Source of the DNA: a virus
IMG/VR virus record: IMGVR_UViG_3300042894_004766
Coordinates: 35,792-99,791 of that record
Strand: one strand, 5' to 3'
DNA length: 64,000 nt
The first letter of the stretch is position 1. Each line of letters opens with the position of its first letter. A program made the translations under genes and the position numbers. Shown piece by piece: positions 25,965-34,400 of this stretch. The notes beneath the pieces were generated by a model. That model was not told the origin of the DNA. It searched no databases and saw only the letters and a program-made list of their open reading frames with translations.

Positions 25965-26909
25965 ATGTCAGATAATAAAAAGGATATGAGTGAAGAAGAT
26001 TACTTAAAAAGACATTTAGGTGATATAGACACTACTAAAAAAAATACACCAAGTTCATTTGATGATACTATCACTGAACCAGTACTTGAAAGTACAAGAA
26101 CTAGTGATCTACAATATTTTAGCTTTGATGTTAGAGACTTTCCTTGTGGAAAATTCTATCCAATCGGAACTATGTTTATGGTTAGACCGGCACAAGTTAG
26201 AGAAATTCAAGCTTACTCAATGGTAGATGATAATAACTTCTATGATGTGGTTGAAAAAATGAATGATATGTTACAATCGTGTGTTCGTATTAAATATACC
26301 GATGGTAGAGTAGGTTCTTTTTTAGAAGTGAAAGACCAAGATAGAATTTATTTAATTTTCTTAATTAGAGAACTAACATTTCAACAAGGTAATTCATTGA
26401 CCGTAAATGCAAAATGTACTTGTGGTGAAGAAATAGCAATAGAATTAAAAAGAGATAACTTTAGATTTCATAAAATTGATGAAAAGTTAGATAAATTTTA
26501 TTCACCTGCATCAAGTTCATTCTCATTTAAAACAATAAATGGTGGTCAGTTTGAAATAACTCCTCCAAATATTGGATTACAAAAAGCTTTCACTGATTAT
26601 ATCATTAAAGAAAATAATGAGAAAAATACTCCTAATTTATCTTTCTTGAAAATTATTCCATTTATGTTAAATGGTAGATCAAGTATTACTTATGATGGAA
26701 TTAAAGCAAAATTAAAAGAATTTCAAGAAATGGATGATATTTCATTTCAATTTTTAAATGCTGCTATAGGTAAAATGACCTTTGGTATAGAAAAATTAGG
26801 TAAGGTTTGTAGTTGTGGTGAGGAGGTTACCACAGAAATGCAGTTTCCCAACGGAACGTCAGGTATTTTCGTTATTCATGATGCCTTTGAAGCATATATT
26901 AAAGAATAA
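25965..26909 (+). CDS. gp26: Baseplate hub assembly protein (T4 gp26 family)
   Basis: The family takes part in baseplate hub assembly in T4-like phages. Diagnostic features are the start of the fold (FDVRDFPCGKFYPIG) and two CxCGEE knuckles at Cys151/153 and Cys282/284 that could bind zinc, as in longer gp26-family members. At 314 residues it is longer than T4 gp26 (208). A small acidic frame overlaps its 3' end in the +1 frame and may be made by overlap or frameshift. The tail tube gene is just beyond. Confidence 0.8.
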   Translation: MSDNKKDMSEEDYLKRHLGDIDTTKKNTPSSFDDTITEPVLESTRTSDLQYFSFDVRDFPCGKFYPIGTMFMVRPAQVREIQAYSMVDDNNFYDVVEKMNDMLQSCVRIKYTDGRVGSFLEVKDQDRIYLIFLIRELTFQQGNSLTVNAKCTCGEEIAIELKRDNFRFHKIDEKLDKFYSPASSSFSFKTINGGQFEITPPNIGLQKAFTDYIIKENNEKNTPNLSFLKIIPFMLNGRSSITYDGIKAKLKEFQEMDDISFQFLNAAIGKMTFGIEKLGKVCSCGEEVTTEMQFPNGTSGIFVIHDAFEAYIKE

Positions 26910-27132
26910 ATTATTACTTCAAAAACATTTCCATACTCAGGAAGCTGCAATGGATGAATGGCCTTTTTGGATGCTTGAAGAAAACATTAAGTTAGTTAAT
27001 GAAATTCTTGAAGAAGAAGACAAGAATCAGAAAAAAGAGGAAGAGGGTCAAAGATCTTCAATGCCAGACACTGGATCGATGATGAAAAGTGCTCAAAGTA
27101 TGACAGGAAATATGCAAATGCCTAAATTCTAA
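26881..27132 (+). CDS. Small tail-assembly-like protein overlapping gp26-like gene
   Basis: The clear coding part reads HFHTQEAAMDEWPFWMLEEN and a helical acidic tail ending in Met/Gln/Ser-rich sequence. The frame is +1 relative to the upstream gene and overlaps it. Starts at 26881 (ATG, used here) or 26950 (ATG) are possible. Alternatively, a +1 shift at the upstream GAA-TAA-A would join the two products without losing the conserved-looking KLLLQKHFHT segment. Helical WPFWMLEE-type proteins often follow tail chaperone genes. A terminator follows. Confidence 0.6.
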   Translation: MPLKHILKNKLLLQKHFHTQEAAMDEWPFWMLEENIKLVNEILEEEDKNQKKEEEGQRSSMPDTGSMMKSAQSMTGNMQMPKF

Positions 27133-27145
27133 AATAGATAAAAAT

Positions 27146-27178
27146 AAAAAATCCATCAATTTGATGGATTTTTTTTAT
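27146..27178. terminator. Bidirectional terminator
   Basis: An AATCCATCAA/TTGATGGATT stem between convergent genes with A and T runs. Confidence 0.85.
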
Positions 27179-27194
27179 TTAATATAAGATGATC

Positions 27195-27818
27195 TTAGTA
27201 ACCAGAAACCAATGGTGGACTGATTGTAAAGTTGTTATCAATATACTCATCAATGAAGTAATCATATGTGAAAGTACCACTAACGTTATCTATGATATTA
27301 TTTGAAGACCAGTCAAGTGAATATCCACTTAGTTTATATAATTGACAGTTTTGAAATGTAACTCTTCTTAAAACAACTCCTTTTTTATCGTGTTGATTTA
27401 CAATGATAGTACCAATTAAATCACTTTTATAGTGAAGTGCACCATTTTGAGAGTTGAATGCTAAGTCATACCAAGCTTTCATAGTATTCCAATTCTCCAT
27501 AGAACCCTGTTGATTTACATTAACCTGAAAAGGTATAGTAAGCTCACCAGAAGTTTTTGTAGGAGTTGAAAGAAACTCTCTTGTAGAGTATTTGAATCTC
27601 TGTTGTTTAGAGGTTATATCAAATTCAGTTAGGGTAGTAAGGTCTATCTTAGTTGCATTTTGCAATAACAAGATTGGATCTCTACCTTGTGCTTGTAAGA
27701 TAACAGGTAATATAAATGTTATCTCAAATAGGTTTAAATATACTACTTCGTCTGGAAGTGTACCAGGTCCCCCAGGTGAACCAACGCCTTGTAACTGGGT
27801 AAAGTGAGGTAAGGGCAT
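27195..27818 (-). CDS. gp19: Tail tube protein (T4 gp19-like)
   Basis: The 207-residue length is near T4 gp19 (163) and other tube proteins. The pattern is that of the family: an N-terminal strand YLNLFEITFILP, a beta-rich middle, the helix NWNTMKAWYDLAFN, then KKGVVLRRVTFQNCQLYKLS and the C-terminal VSGTFTYDYFIDEY strand. Tube subunits stack as hexamers inside the sheath. It is on the opposite strand from the sheath and gp26-like genes. A baseplate tube-initiator relative (gp48/gp54) cannot be fully excluded. Confidence 0.8.
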   Translation of the reverse strand: MPLPHFTQLQGVGSPGGPGTLPDEVVYLNLFEITFILPVILQAQGRDPILLLQNATKIDLTTLTEFDITSKQQRFKYSTREFLSTPTKTSGELTIPFQVNVNQQGSMENWNTMKAWYDLAFNSQNGALHYKSDLIGTIIVNQHDKKGVVLRRVTFQNCQLYKLSGYSLDWSSNNIIDNVSGTFTYDYFIDEYIDNNFTISPPLVSGY

Positions 27819-27936
27819 ATGTTTTTTAATTATTTTTTATAAATTATATATTATTATTTTTTTATACATATCTGTCTTTTTATTAAATATGTTAAGAAAT
27901 TTGACATTTCCACTTTTAGTATATAATATATATTAT

Positions 27937-28764
27937 ATGGAATGTAGTTATAGATATTGTAGTAAAGAGATTAATTATGGTAGACCAGATAGAAAATTCT
28001 GTAATAAGAATTGTCGATTAAAGGAGAATGCTATAGTTAGAGAGATTAAATCGTTAAATATAAAGTCTAAAAGAGGTAAAGATTTCATAGTAAGGTCTGA
28101 AGTAAAACATAATTCTAGATATAAATACGATTTAGTGATTTATAAAAATGCCAGGACAAAGGTTCGGATAATATGTCCTGTTCATGGTATATTTGAGCAG
28201 ACACCAGATGCACATCTATATGCTGGTTCTGGTTGTGAGCAATGTGCAAGAGACTCTCACAAACTTACTAACATTACCGAGGAAAGATTAAATAATCTAA
28301 AAAAAATACATAAAGATGCTTATCTTTATAATGACTTAAATGTATATAAGGGATTTATTAATATCTATTGTAAAATTCACGGAACATTTAGTCAATACTT
28401 ATACTATCATGAATATGGCCACGGTTGTTCTTTATGTAATTCGACATCAAGAGGAGAAAATAGTATTAAATTTTATCTTGAAAGTAAAAAAATATTATTT
28501 TTTATGAATCACTCTTTTGAAGATTGTAAAAGAATAAAGAGATTAAAGTTTGACTTTTATTTACCTGATTATAAAATGATTATTGAATATGATGGTGAAC
28601 ATCACTTTATAGAAAATAAATACTTTGGTATTAGAAATTTAGAATATATAACCACAAATGATGAAATTAAAAATAAATATTGTATTGATAATAATATAAG
28701 ATTGATTAGAGTACCTTATTGGGAATATAGTAGAATAAATGAAATATTAGATCAAAACATATAA
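27937..28764 (+). CDS. Zinc-finger PD-(D/E)xK homing-type endonuclease
   Basis: I start at MECSYRYCSKEINYGRPDRK. The N-terminal half has a Cys4-like finger (C..C...FCNKNC) and two related CPxHGxF...GCxxC modules (CPVHGIFEQ...GCEQCA and CKIHGTFSQ...GCSLCN). The C-terminal 90 residues match the Vsr/EDxHD-type nuclease: SRGENSIKFYL, then LKFDFYLPDYKMIIEYDGEH, and finally IRLIRVPYWE. It is a free-standing gene between the tail tube and SbcD-like genes. Such nucleases spread by cutting related phages lacking the insertion. Confidence 0.8.
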   Translation: MECSYRYCSKEINYGRPDRKFCNKNCRLKENAIVREIKSLNIKSKRGKDFIVRSEVKHNSRYKYDLVIYKNARTKVRIICPVHGIFEQTPDAHLYAGSGCEQCARDSHKLTNITEERLNNLKKIHKDAYLYNDLNVYKGFINIYCKIHGTFSQYLYYHEYGHGCSLCNSTSRGENSIKFYLESKKILFFMNHSFEDCKRIKRLKFDFYLPDYKMIIEYDGEHHFIENKYFGIRNLEYITTNDEIKNKYCIDNNIRLIRVPYWEYSRINEILDQNI

Positions 28765-28807
28765 CTTTATAGATAAATATCATATAAATAAAAAAGAATT
28801 TTTATTG

Positions 28808-29926
28808 ATGAGAGTTTTTATGATAACAGATACTCATTTTGGTATCTATCTAAATAATCTGGACAAATGGCAAAATATGATGGAATCTACATTTTATGAT
28901 TTTGTAATTCCTTATTTAAAAGAAAATGTTAGAGAAGGTGATGTACTAATACATCTTGGTGATTTATTTGATAATAGAACTAGTATACCAATAATAACTT
29001 TAAATAAAGTAGAAAAGATTTTAAAAGAGTTAAGTAAGATATTACCAGTTCATATAATGTTGGGAAATCATGACTTGTTTAATAAAGGATCTAATGAAGT
29101 AAACTCTGTTAGATTATATGGTTATATCGATAACATTACCGTATATGAAGAAACAACAACCTTAGAATTGGGTGGTCAAAGAATCGTTTTAATGCCTTGG
29201 GTTGAAAAACGTTTAGATATGGTCAATGAAATTAGATCTAATCAAGGTGATTATCTAATGTGTCACTCCGACTTAAATGGATGTAAAATGCACCTTAATT
29301 CAGTTGCTCATAGAAACGCTGATAAGATAGATGTAGAAGATTTTAAGTCGTATAAGAGAGCCTTTTCTGGTCATATACATATTCGCCAAGAGAATAGTAA
29401 TTTCACGTTTATAGGGTCTTTATATCAAATGGATAGAAATGATTATGGTGATCAAAAGGGAATAACAATGTTAGATTTATCTGATGATGAAGTTACTTTT
29501 ATACCAAATACATATTCACCTGTATTTAGAAAATATAATGTTATTTCAGAAACTGATGTTGATGGATTAGATGCTTTAAGAAATTCAAAAGATTATATTG
29601 ACTTATCTATCTCAAATAACTTACTTATTAGTAATAGAAAGTTAAGAAGAAAGTTAGAAGTTTTATTAGAAAATAGTGGATTTTCTTCTGTTGATTATAT
29701 TGATGATATAGTTACTAAGGTTGACGAATCTGTTGATACAACACCTGATGAAGAATTTGATGAAGAAAAATTAGATATTTCTATACAACTTGATTATGCT
29801 GATTATATAAAAGAGTATATAAACAAACAAAAGTATGATAATGATACTTTTAGAGAAGGAGTAGTAGCTGAATATGATGAGGTTATTAAAATTTATAATG
29901 AGAACTATAGTTCTAAAAAAGATTAA
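28808..29926 (+). CDS. gp47: SbcD/Mre11-like recombination nuclease subunit (T4 gp47-like)
   Basis: The calcineurin-like phosphoesterase metal ligands are complete: MITDTHFG (Asp8, His10), HLGDLFDN (Asp52), MLGNHDLF (Asn87, His88), MCHSDLNG and SGHIHIR. T4 gp47 is the nuclease partner of gp46 in recombination-dependent replication and host DNA degradation; a gp46-like ATPase is not in the window. The true ATG is 28808, as the preceding TTG codon is unlikely. A small gene follows after one base. Confidence 0.92.
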   Translation: MRVFMITDTHFGIYLNNLDKWQNMMESTFYDFVIPYLKENVREGDVLIHLGDLFDNRTSIPIITLNKVEKILKELSKILPVHIMLGNHDLFNKGSNEVNSVRLYGYIDNITVYEETTTLELGGQRIVLMPWVEKRLDMVNEIRSNQGDYLMCHSDLNGCKMHLNSVAHRNADKIDVEDFKSYKRAFSGHIHIRQENSNFTFIGSLYQMDRNDYGDQKGITMLDLSDDEVTFIPNTYSPVFRKYNVISETDVDGLDALRNSKDYIDLSISNNLLISNRKLRRKLEVLLENSGFSSVDYIDDIVTKVDESVDTTPDEEFDEEKLDISIQLDYADYIKEYINKQKYDNDTFREGVVAEYDEVIKIYNENYSSKKD

Positions 29927-29927
29927 A

Positions 29928-30128
29928 ATGAGAGCAGAAAACGTATTTGAAAGAATTACAAATGGTATACTATACAATCGTAATTTAAAAGTTTATACAA
30001 AAGACTATTTACAAGGAATTGTAATAGAACTTGAACAACAAGAGAAGTTTGAGAAATGTGTAATACTAAATGATTTTATAAGTAAAAGATTTAACCACGA
30101 GTTAAATTACAAAAACCCTATTAGATAG
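29928..30128 (+). CDS. Small hypothetical protein, 66 aa, downstream of gp47-like gene
   Basis: The frame starts MRAENVFERITNGILYNRNL one base after the gp47-like stop and ends at a terminator, so it is co-transcribed. The product is a small charged helical protein, possibly an accessory subunit. No motif is recognised. Confidence 0.6.
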   Translation: MRAENVFERITNGILYNRNLKVYTKDYLQGIVIELEQQEKFEKCVILNDFISKRFNHELNYKNPIR

Positions 30129-30139
30129 GGTTTTAATTT
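30110..30139. terminator. Terminator at convergent junction
   Basis: A CCCTAT/ATAGGG stem with flanking A and T runs overlaps the stop codon region. The segment CATTAGATAGGGTTTT is repeated at about 30161-30176 without its own left arm, so the terminator arm looks partly duplicated. Confidence 0.75.
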
Positions 30140-30162
30140 TTATTTGTAGTCCATTCTCCCCA

Positions 30163-30429
30163 TTAGATAGGGTTTTTTTGTAATCTTATTTTTAAGTCTC
30201 CGGTTCCTTTTATAACTCTGTGATAAACACCCATTGGTATAAAAATTTCACCTTGAATAACTTTTGGTAATTCATCATCTAATTGTATTTTCCAATCTGT
30301 TTCACCTATAGATTCAATTATTCTATCTTCTCTATCACGATGCCATTGATAATCTCCTGAGTCAGTATCTTGTTTAAACTCTCTGATAAATATATTATCT
30401 GATACTATTTCTTCTTTAAAAGGTAACAT
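30163..30429 (-). CDS. Small cupin-like protein
   Basis: The 88 residues fit a short double-stranded beta-helix: YQWHRDREDRIIE supplies a His-x-(n)-Glu metal-site-like motif, and EIFIPMGVYHRVIKGTGDL matches the second cupin motif (PxGxxHxV). The substrate is unknown. It overlaps the stop of the tagged gene upstream by one base, so the two are probably coupled. Confidence 0.6.
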   Translation of the reverse strand: MLPFKEEIVSDNIFIREFKQDTDSGDYQWHRDREDRIIESIGETDWKIQLDDELPKVIQGEIFIPMGVYHRVIKGTGDLKIRLQKNPI

Positions 30430-30821
30430 TAGTTTACTATTTCTTTATATCTTTCTTTGAATTTATCAATTTTACCTAACCAATTATCTTTTACATCACA
30501 ATCTTTTACATAGTTTTTAACTCTTGGTTCAACATATAGTAGAAGTTCTCTTATTTGTCCTATAAATGCAGATAACATTTTAGGATTATTATATAATAAA
30601 CTAAGATTATCAATTAGTTCTGCATATGTTTTCCCATTTATAAGAGGTTCTCTAAGTCTTTTCATCATAGAACTCAATTCATCTGTTGCTTTTTGATCAA
30701 CACCCATTTTGGTTATTTGTGAAAATCCCATTGTTATCAACATACCAAAATCAAACAAAAAATCATTGATGAATTTTTTGTTTGTAGATTCAAAAATTTT
30801 ATATTCTTTTAAATATCTCAT
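30429..30821 (-). CDS. Tagged helical protein, 130 aa
   Basis: The tag reads MRYLKEYKIFESTNKKFIN. The rest is helical, with paired hydrophobic helices (FLFDFGMLITMGFSQI and AFIGQIRELLLYV) that may form a bundle. No motif is recognised. It lies between another tagged gene and the cupin-like gene in a tight minus-strand run. Confidence 0.65.
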   Translation of the reverse strand: MRYLKEYKIFESTNKKFINDFLFDFGMLITMGFSQITKMGVDQKATDELSSMMKRLREPLINGKTYAELIDNLSLLYNNPKMLSAFIGQIRELLLYVEPRVKNYVKDCDVKDNWLGKIDKFKERYKEIVN

Positions 30822-30836
30822 ATTATTATAAATTTT

Positions 30837-31415
30837 TTACCAGAAGCCGGGGTACGTACGTCCACCCCACAGATGTCCATATTTATTTATTCTACAAGCC
30901 CAATAACCTGCCGTAGTTCTATCTTTTTTAGTTGAACACTTATGTCTTGCCGCAAAAGAACTTCTTGCCTTAGGATTACTTACTTTAGCAGTTAAGCCAC
31001 CGTGTACATCACCAAATGCAATCTTTTTGACATTACCTGTTTTAGGATTTTTAACAAAAACTTGATATTTCTTAGTACCACCTCTCATTGGATAATTTAA
31101 CTTAACTTCTCTACCTTGGTATTCTGCTTCGTTTAATTCTTCAATAGTTTCCATTGGTAAATCTAATGGAACTGTTACTCCTTCATATTCTGCAAATCTA
31201 CCTATATCAGTTGATTCAAATAATTCAGTATCTAATTCAGACAATTCAATTTGATTATTATCATATAGTTCTCTAGCTTCTTTGATTAAGTTAAAGTATT
31301 GATTAGAACCAGGTCTAAACACATTTTCAACAATAGGTTTATTATTATCAATGTGATATTGTAGATTTTCTGATATTCTACCAGAAAATGATTCAAATAG
31401 TTTTAAGTACTTCAT
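30837..31415 (-). CDS. Tagged virion protein with basic C-terminal module (DUF5872-like)
   Basis: The tag MKYLKLFESFSGRISENLQ is near consensus. An acidic helical middle is followed by a C-terminal module (about residues 125-192): VFVKNPKTGNVKKIAFGDV, then AARHKCSTKKDRTTAGYWAC and GGRTYPGFW. I recall similar NPKTG..KKV.FGD..AR..F.ARHKC..KKD.T..YW.CR modules in many phage and virus structural proteins. Cys, His and Trp density suggests metal or nucleic-acid binding. It supports a virion location for tagged proteins. Confidence 0.75.
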   Translation of the reverse strand: MKYLKLFESFSGRISENLQYHIDNNKPIVENVFRPGSNQYFNLIKEARELYDNNQIELSELDTELFESTDIGRFAEYEGVTVPLDLPMETIEELNEAEYQGREVKLNYPMRGGTKKYQVFVKNPKTGNVKKIAFGDVHGGLTAKVSNPKARSSFAARHKCSTKKDRTTAGYWACRINKYGHLWGGRTYPGFW

Positions 31416-31432
31416 AAGTAAGTATTTTTTTA

Positions 31433-31444
31433 GTATATATTAAA
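31433..31444 (-). promoter_or_regulatory. Candidate late promoter for tagged gene
   Basis: The minus strand reads TTTAATATATAC, 18 bases before the ATG at 31415. Confidence 0.4.
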
Positions 31445-31460
31445 TATCAAGAACTCAAAA

Positions 31461-31472
31461 TTTAATATATAA
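31461..31472 (+). promoter_or_regulatory. Candidate late promoter for large baseplate protein
   Basis: TTTAATATATAA lies about 20 bases before the ATG at 31492, forming a divergent pair with the minus-strand copy at 31433-31444. Confidence 0.45.
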
Positions 31473-31491
31473 TCAAAACTTAATAAACTTA

Positions 31492-34400
31492 ATGTCAAGT
31501 CACGAAAATTTATATTTCTTTAATAAACAAGGAGACGCTCTAAACTTCAGATATGATGAAACAACTCAATTATTTCAAGGAGATATTCTTTTTGATGAGA
31601 ATTCAACAGATACTTTTAAAACATATGCTCTTTATACATTGGAGAGAATACCATCATTTGAATTTGAGTCACCAGGTGAATTAGGAACTAATAAATTTCA
31701 GTTATTTAATGAATATGGATTTCATTTTTATGGATGTAAAGACACATTAAATAAACAAATAACTAAGATAGAACCGGTAAATAATGATCCTGACTTCTAT
31801 TCTAAATGGATATATGGTACTGATTTTGAATCAGTATTTCCAGTAGGAACTTTGATTATATTTAATCAATCATTATTAGAATTTACTAATCCAGATCAAA
31901 CATTTGTTGTTGTTGGTACAAAAAAGAATGCAATTTTAATTATATCAACAGTAGATAACTCTACTTTTGAGACTACTTACTATAGTGATTATTCAAATAA
32001 TTCTTTATATGTCGGTAAAACAATATCTGGTATAAATGCAGTTGGTGTTTATAATTATATTGATACAAATTATGTAAATAATTTATCAGTTTGGAATGAA
32101 CCAAACTTTTATGATAAAGTTTATAGAGGTAAAAAGTTAAATGTAGTAAATAGTAATATAAATGATGGTATTTATACTATAAAGGGTCCAGAGATAACAG
32201 ATATAATTCATTTTGAATATTTAACTACTCCTGCTTTACTACCGACAAACTCTGATTTAATTATTGAGGTTGTTTTAGGAACAGACTTACCAAAGTTATA
32301 TGATGGTGGTTTAGAGATAACTGCGGATAGTAAAATATTGGTAACTAACTATATATACTATCCAACTATGTTAAAATCTGGACAAGAATTTAAGGTTGTT
32401 GGTTCTGTAACAAATGAAAACTTTTTTACAACTGCTGATACTTATGACTTTACTTCAAATAATAATATAAAGTTTTATAATTTAGATGATCAAGTTACTT
32501 TTGATGGTAAACTATATCAGTGTGTTCAAGCTTATACTCATAGTCACGCAGATCAGGCAACTAAATTTATAAATCCTAGTAATGATAATACTCACTGGTC
32601 AAATCCAACATTTATTAGAGTAAATGAATCGACAGTGGATGAATCATTATTATTTGCACAGATATACTTAACAAAAGAAAAGTATTACTATGACTATGGT
32701 TTTACTCAATCTAGTTCTGTAACAATGGCCGCCGCTGCAGAGAAATATAAAACTGATTTAGATATATTTAATGTTGATCTTTATTATGATAAAGGTTATT
32801 TAAAAGCGGATTTAGTTTATCCAAGTAGATATGCGGTTGTTAATTTCTATCATACACAGGTTGGACCAACATACTCGATTGGAGATGAATATAGAGCATT
32901 TGATAGACTTATTGAGGTAAATGAGACTCTTAAACCTGAATTTAATTATGATTACTCAGAGAACTTTAAATACAATATAGTTTTTACTGATTTAGATGAA
33001 TATGGGTTAAAGATAATCATAAACAAAATGGTTTATGAGGAAGAAATATCTTATGTTTATACTGGAATTGGTTTAGATTTACCAAGAACAATTGATAGAA
33101 CACTTAGAAATTGGTTAACAAGAAATTATATTACTTTATATAAGTTAGGTATCAATGCTGAATTGGAATATACATATGTTGCTGGTGGTCCTATTAGTTC
33201 TGTATTTTTTAATTCAATAGTTATTAAAACTGAATATCCTAATGTACCAATTGATGTTAGTTCTGTATTAGTTGGAACTACTGCAAATTATTTTATTGAA
33301 CATTCAAGAGTACTTTTTAATGATTTAGGACCTTCTTTAAATGTAAAGATAAATAATAAAGATCACATTGTACAAAGTACAACATCCTCATTATCAACTG
33401 CAACTGCATCTGTCTTTGATGTTCCACTAACATTGAAGTCTTGGGTTGATTTATATTCAAATGATTTAAAGGAATATGGATTTATTATTAATAATATAAA
33501 TAGTGTTTTAAAGTTTGATATTAAACAAACTGATGTTGCGTTTGATTATACTATTACAACAGGTAAGGTAAATTTACCTGGTTTAAATGATTATAAAATA
33601 ACAAAAAAGATAAGGGGTAATCGAGGCACTTTAGTTGCTTCTAATGAAGTTATTTTGTCTGCATCATCATCTTTATCATTTGAACAAGAAGGATTCGCTA
33701 CAGGTATGGTATTTTCACTTAATAATACATATTGGCCTTGGATGAATCAAGAGTTTGCTATTGAGTTTTTAGATCCACTTGTATTGAATTTAAGTTATCA
33801 AGGTCCTTTTTGGGATTATAATAATACAATTTGTAATAAATCACCATTTGTTACTATTGCATTTAATTTAGGATTTGGGCAGACAGAATGTGATCCAATT
33901 AGTGCTACAGAGGGTGGCCAATTTAATCAGTATCAGTTTAGTGATACTCAATTTAATATAAACTTTTATCCTAACACTTATACACTTAGCGAATATGAAT
34001 CGACTACTAATTTAGTTGATATTAAGTATATACAACTATCAGAGACTGTACTTTCTCTAGGTGATGATTTAGTTGTACATGATTCATATAGTGGAATATA
34101 TATTACAACAATTACTTTATCTGGTAATGTGAATAGTATTAAAATGGAATTTAATCCTATAAATAACTATGTTTATTGTTTATCTTTAAATAAAGTTTGG
34201 ATTGTTGATCCATCTACCAATTACTTAATTACATCTTTTGGCTTAACTAATGATGCAGTTGATTTATTGGTAAATCCTAATAATGGTGATGTTTACATTA
34301 GTTATAGTAATTTATCGGAAGTACATATTTTTAAATCTACAACATTTAATTTAAGTCCAGACTTTCCAATTTCTACTTTTGCTAGTACTGGTAAAATGGC

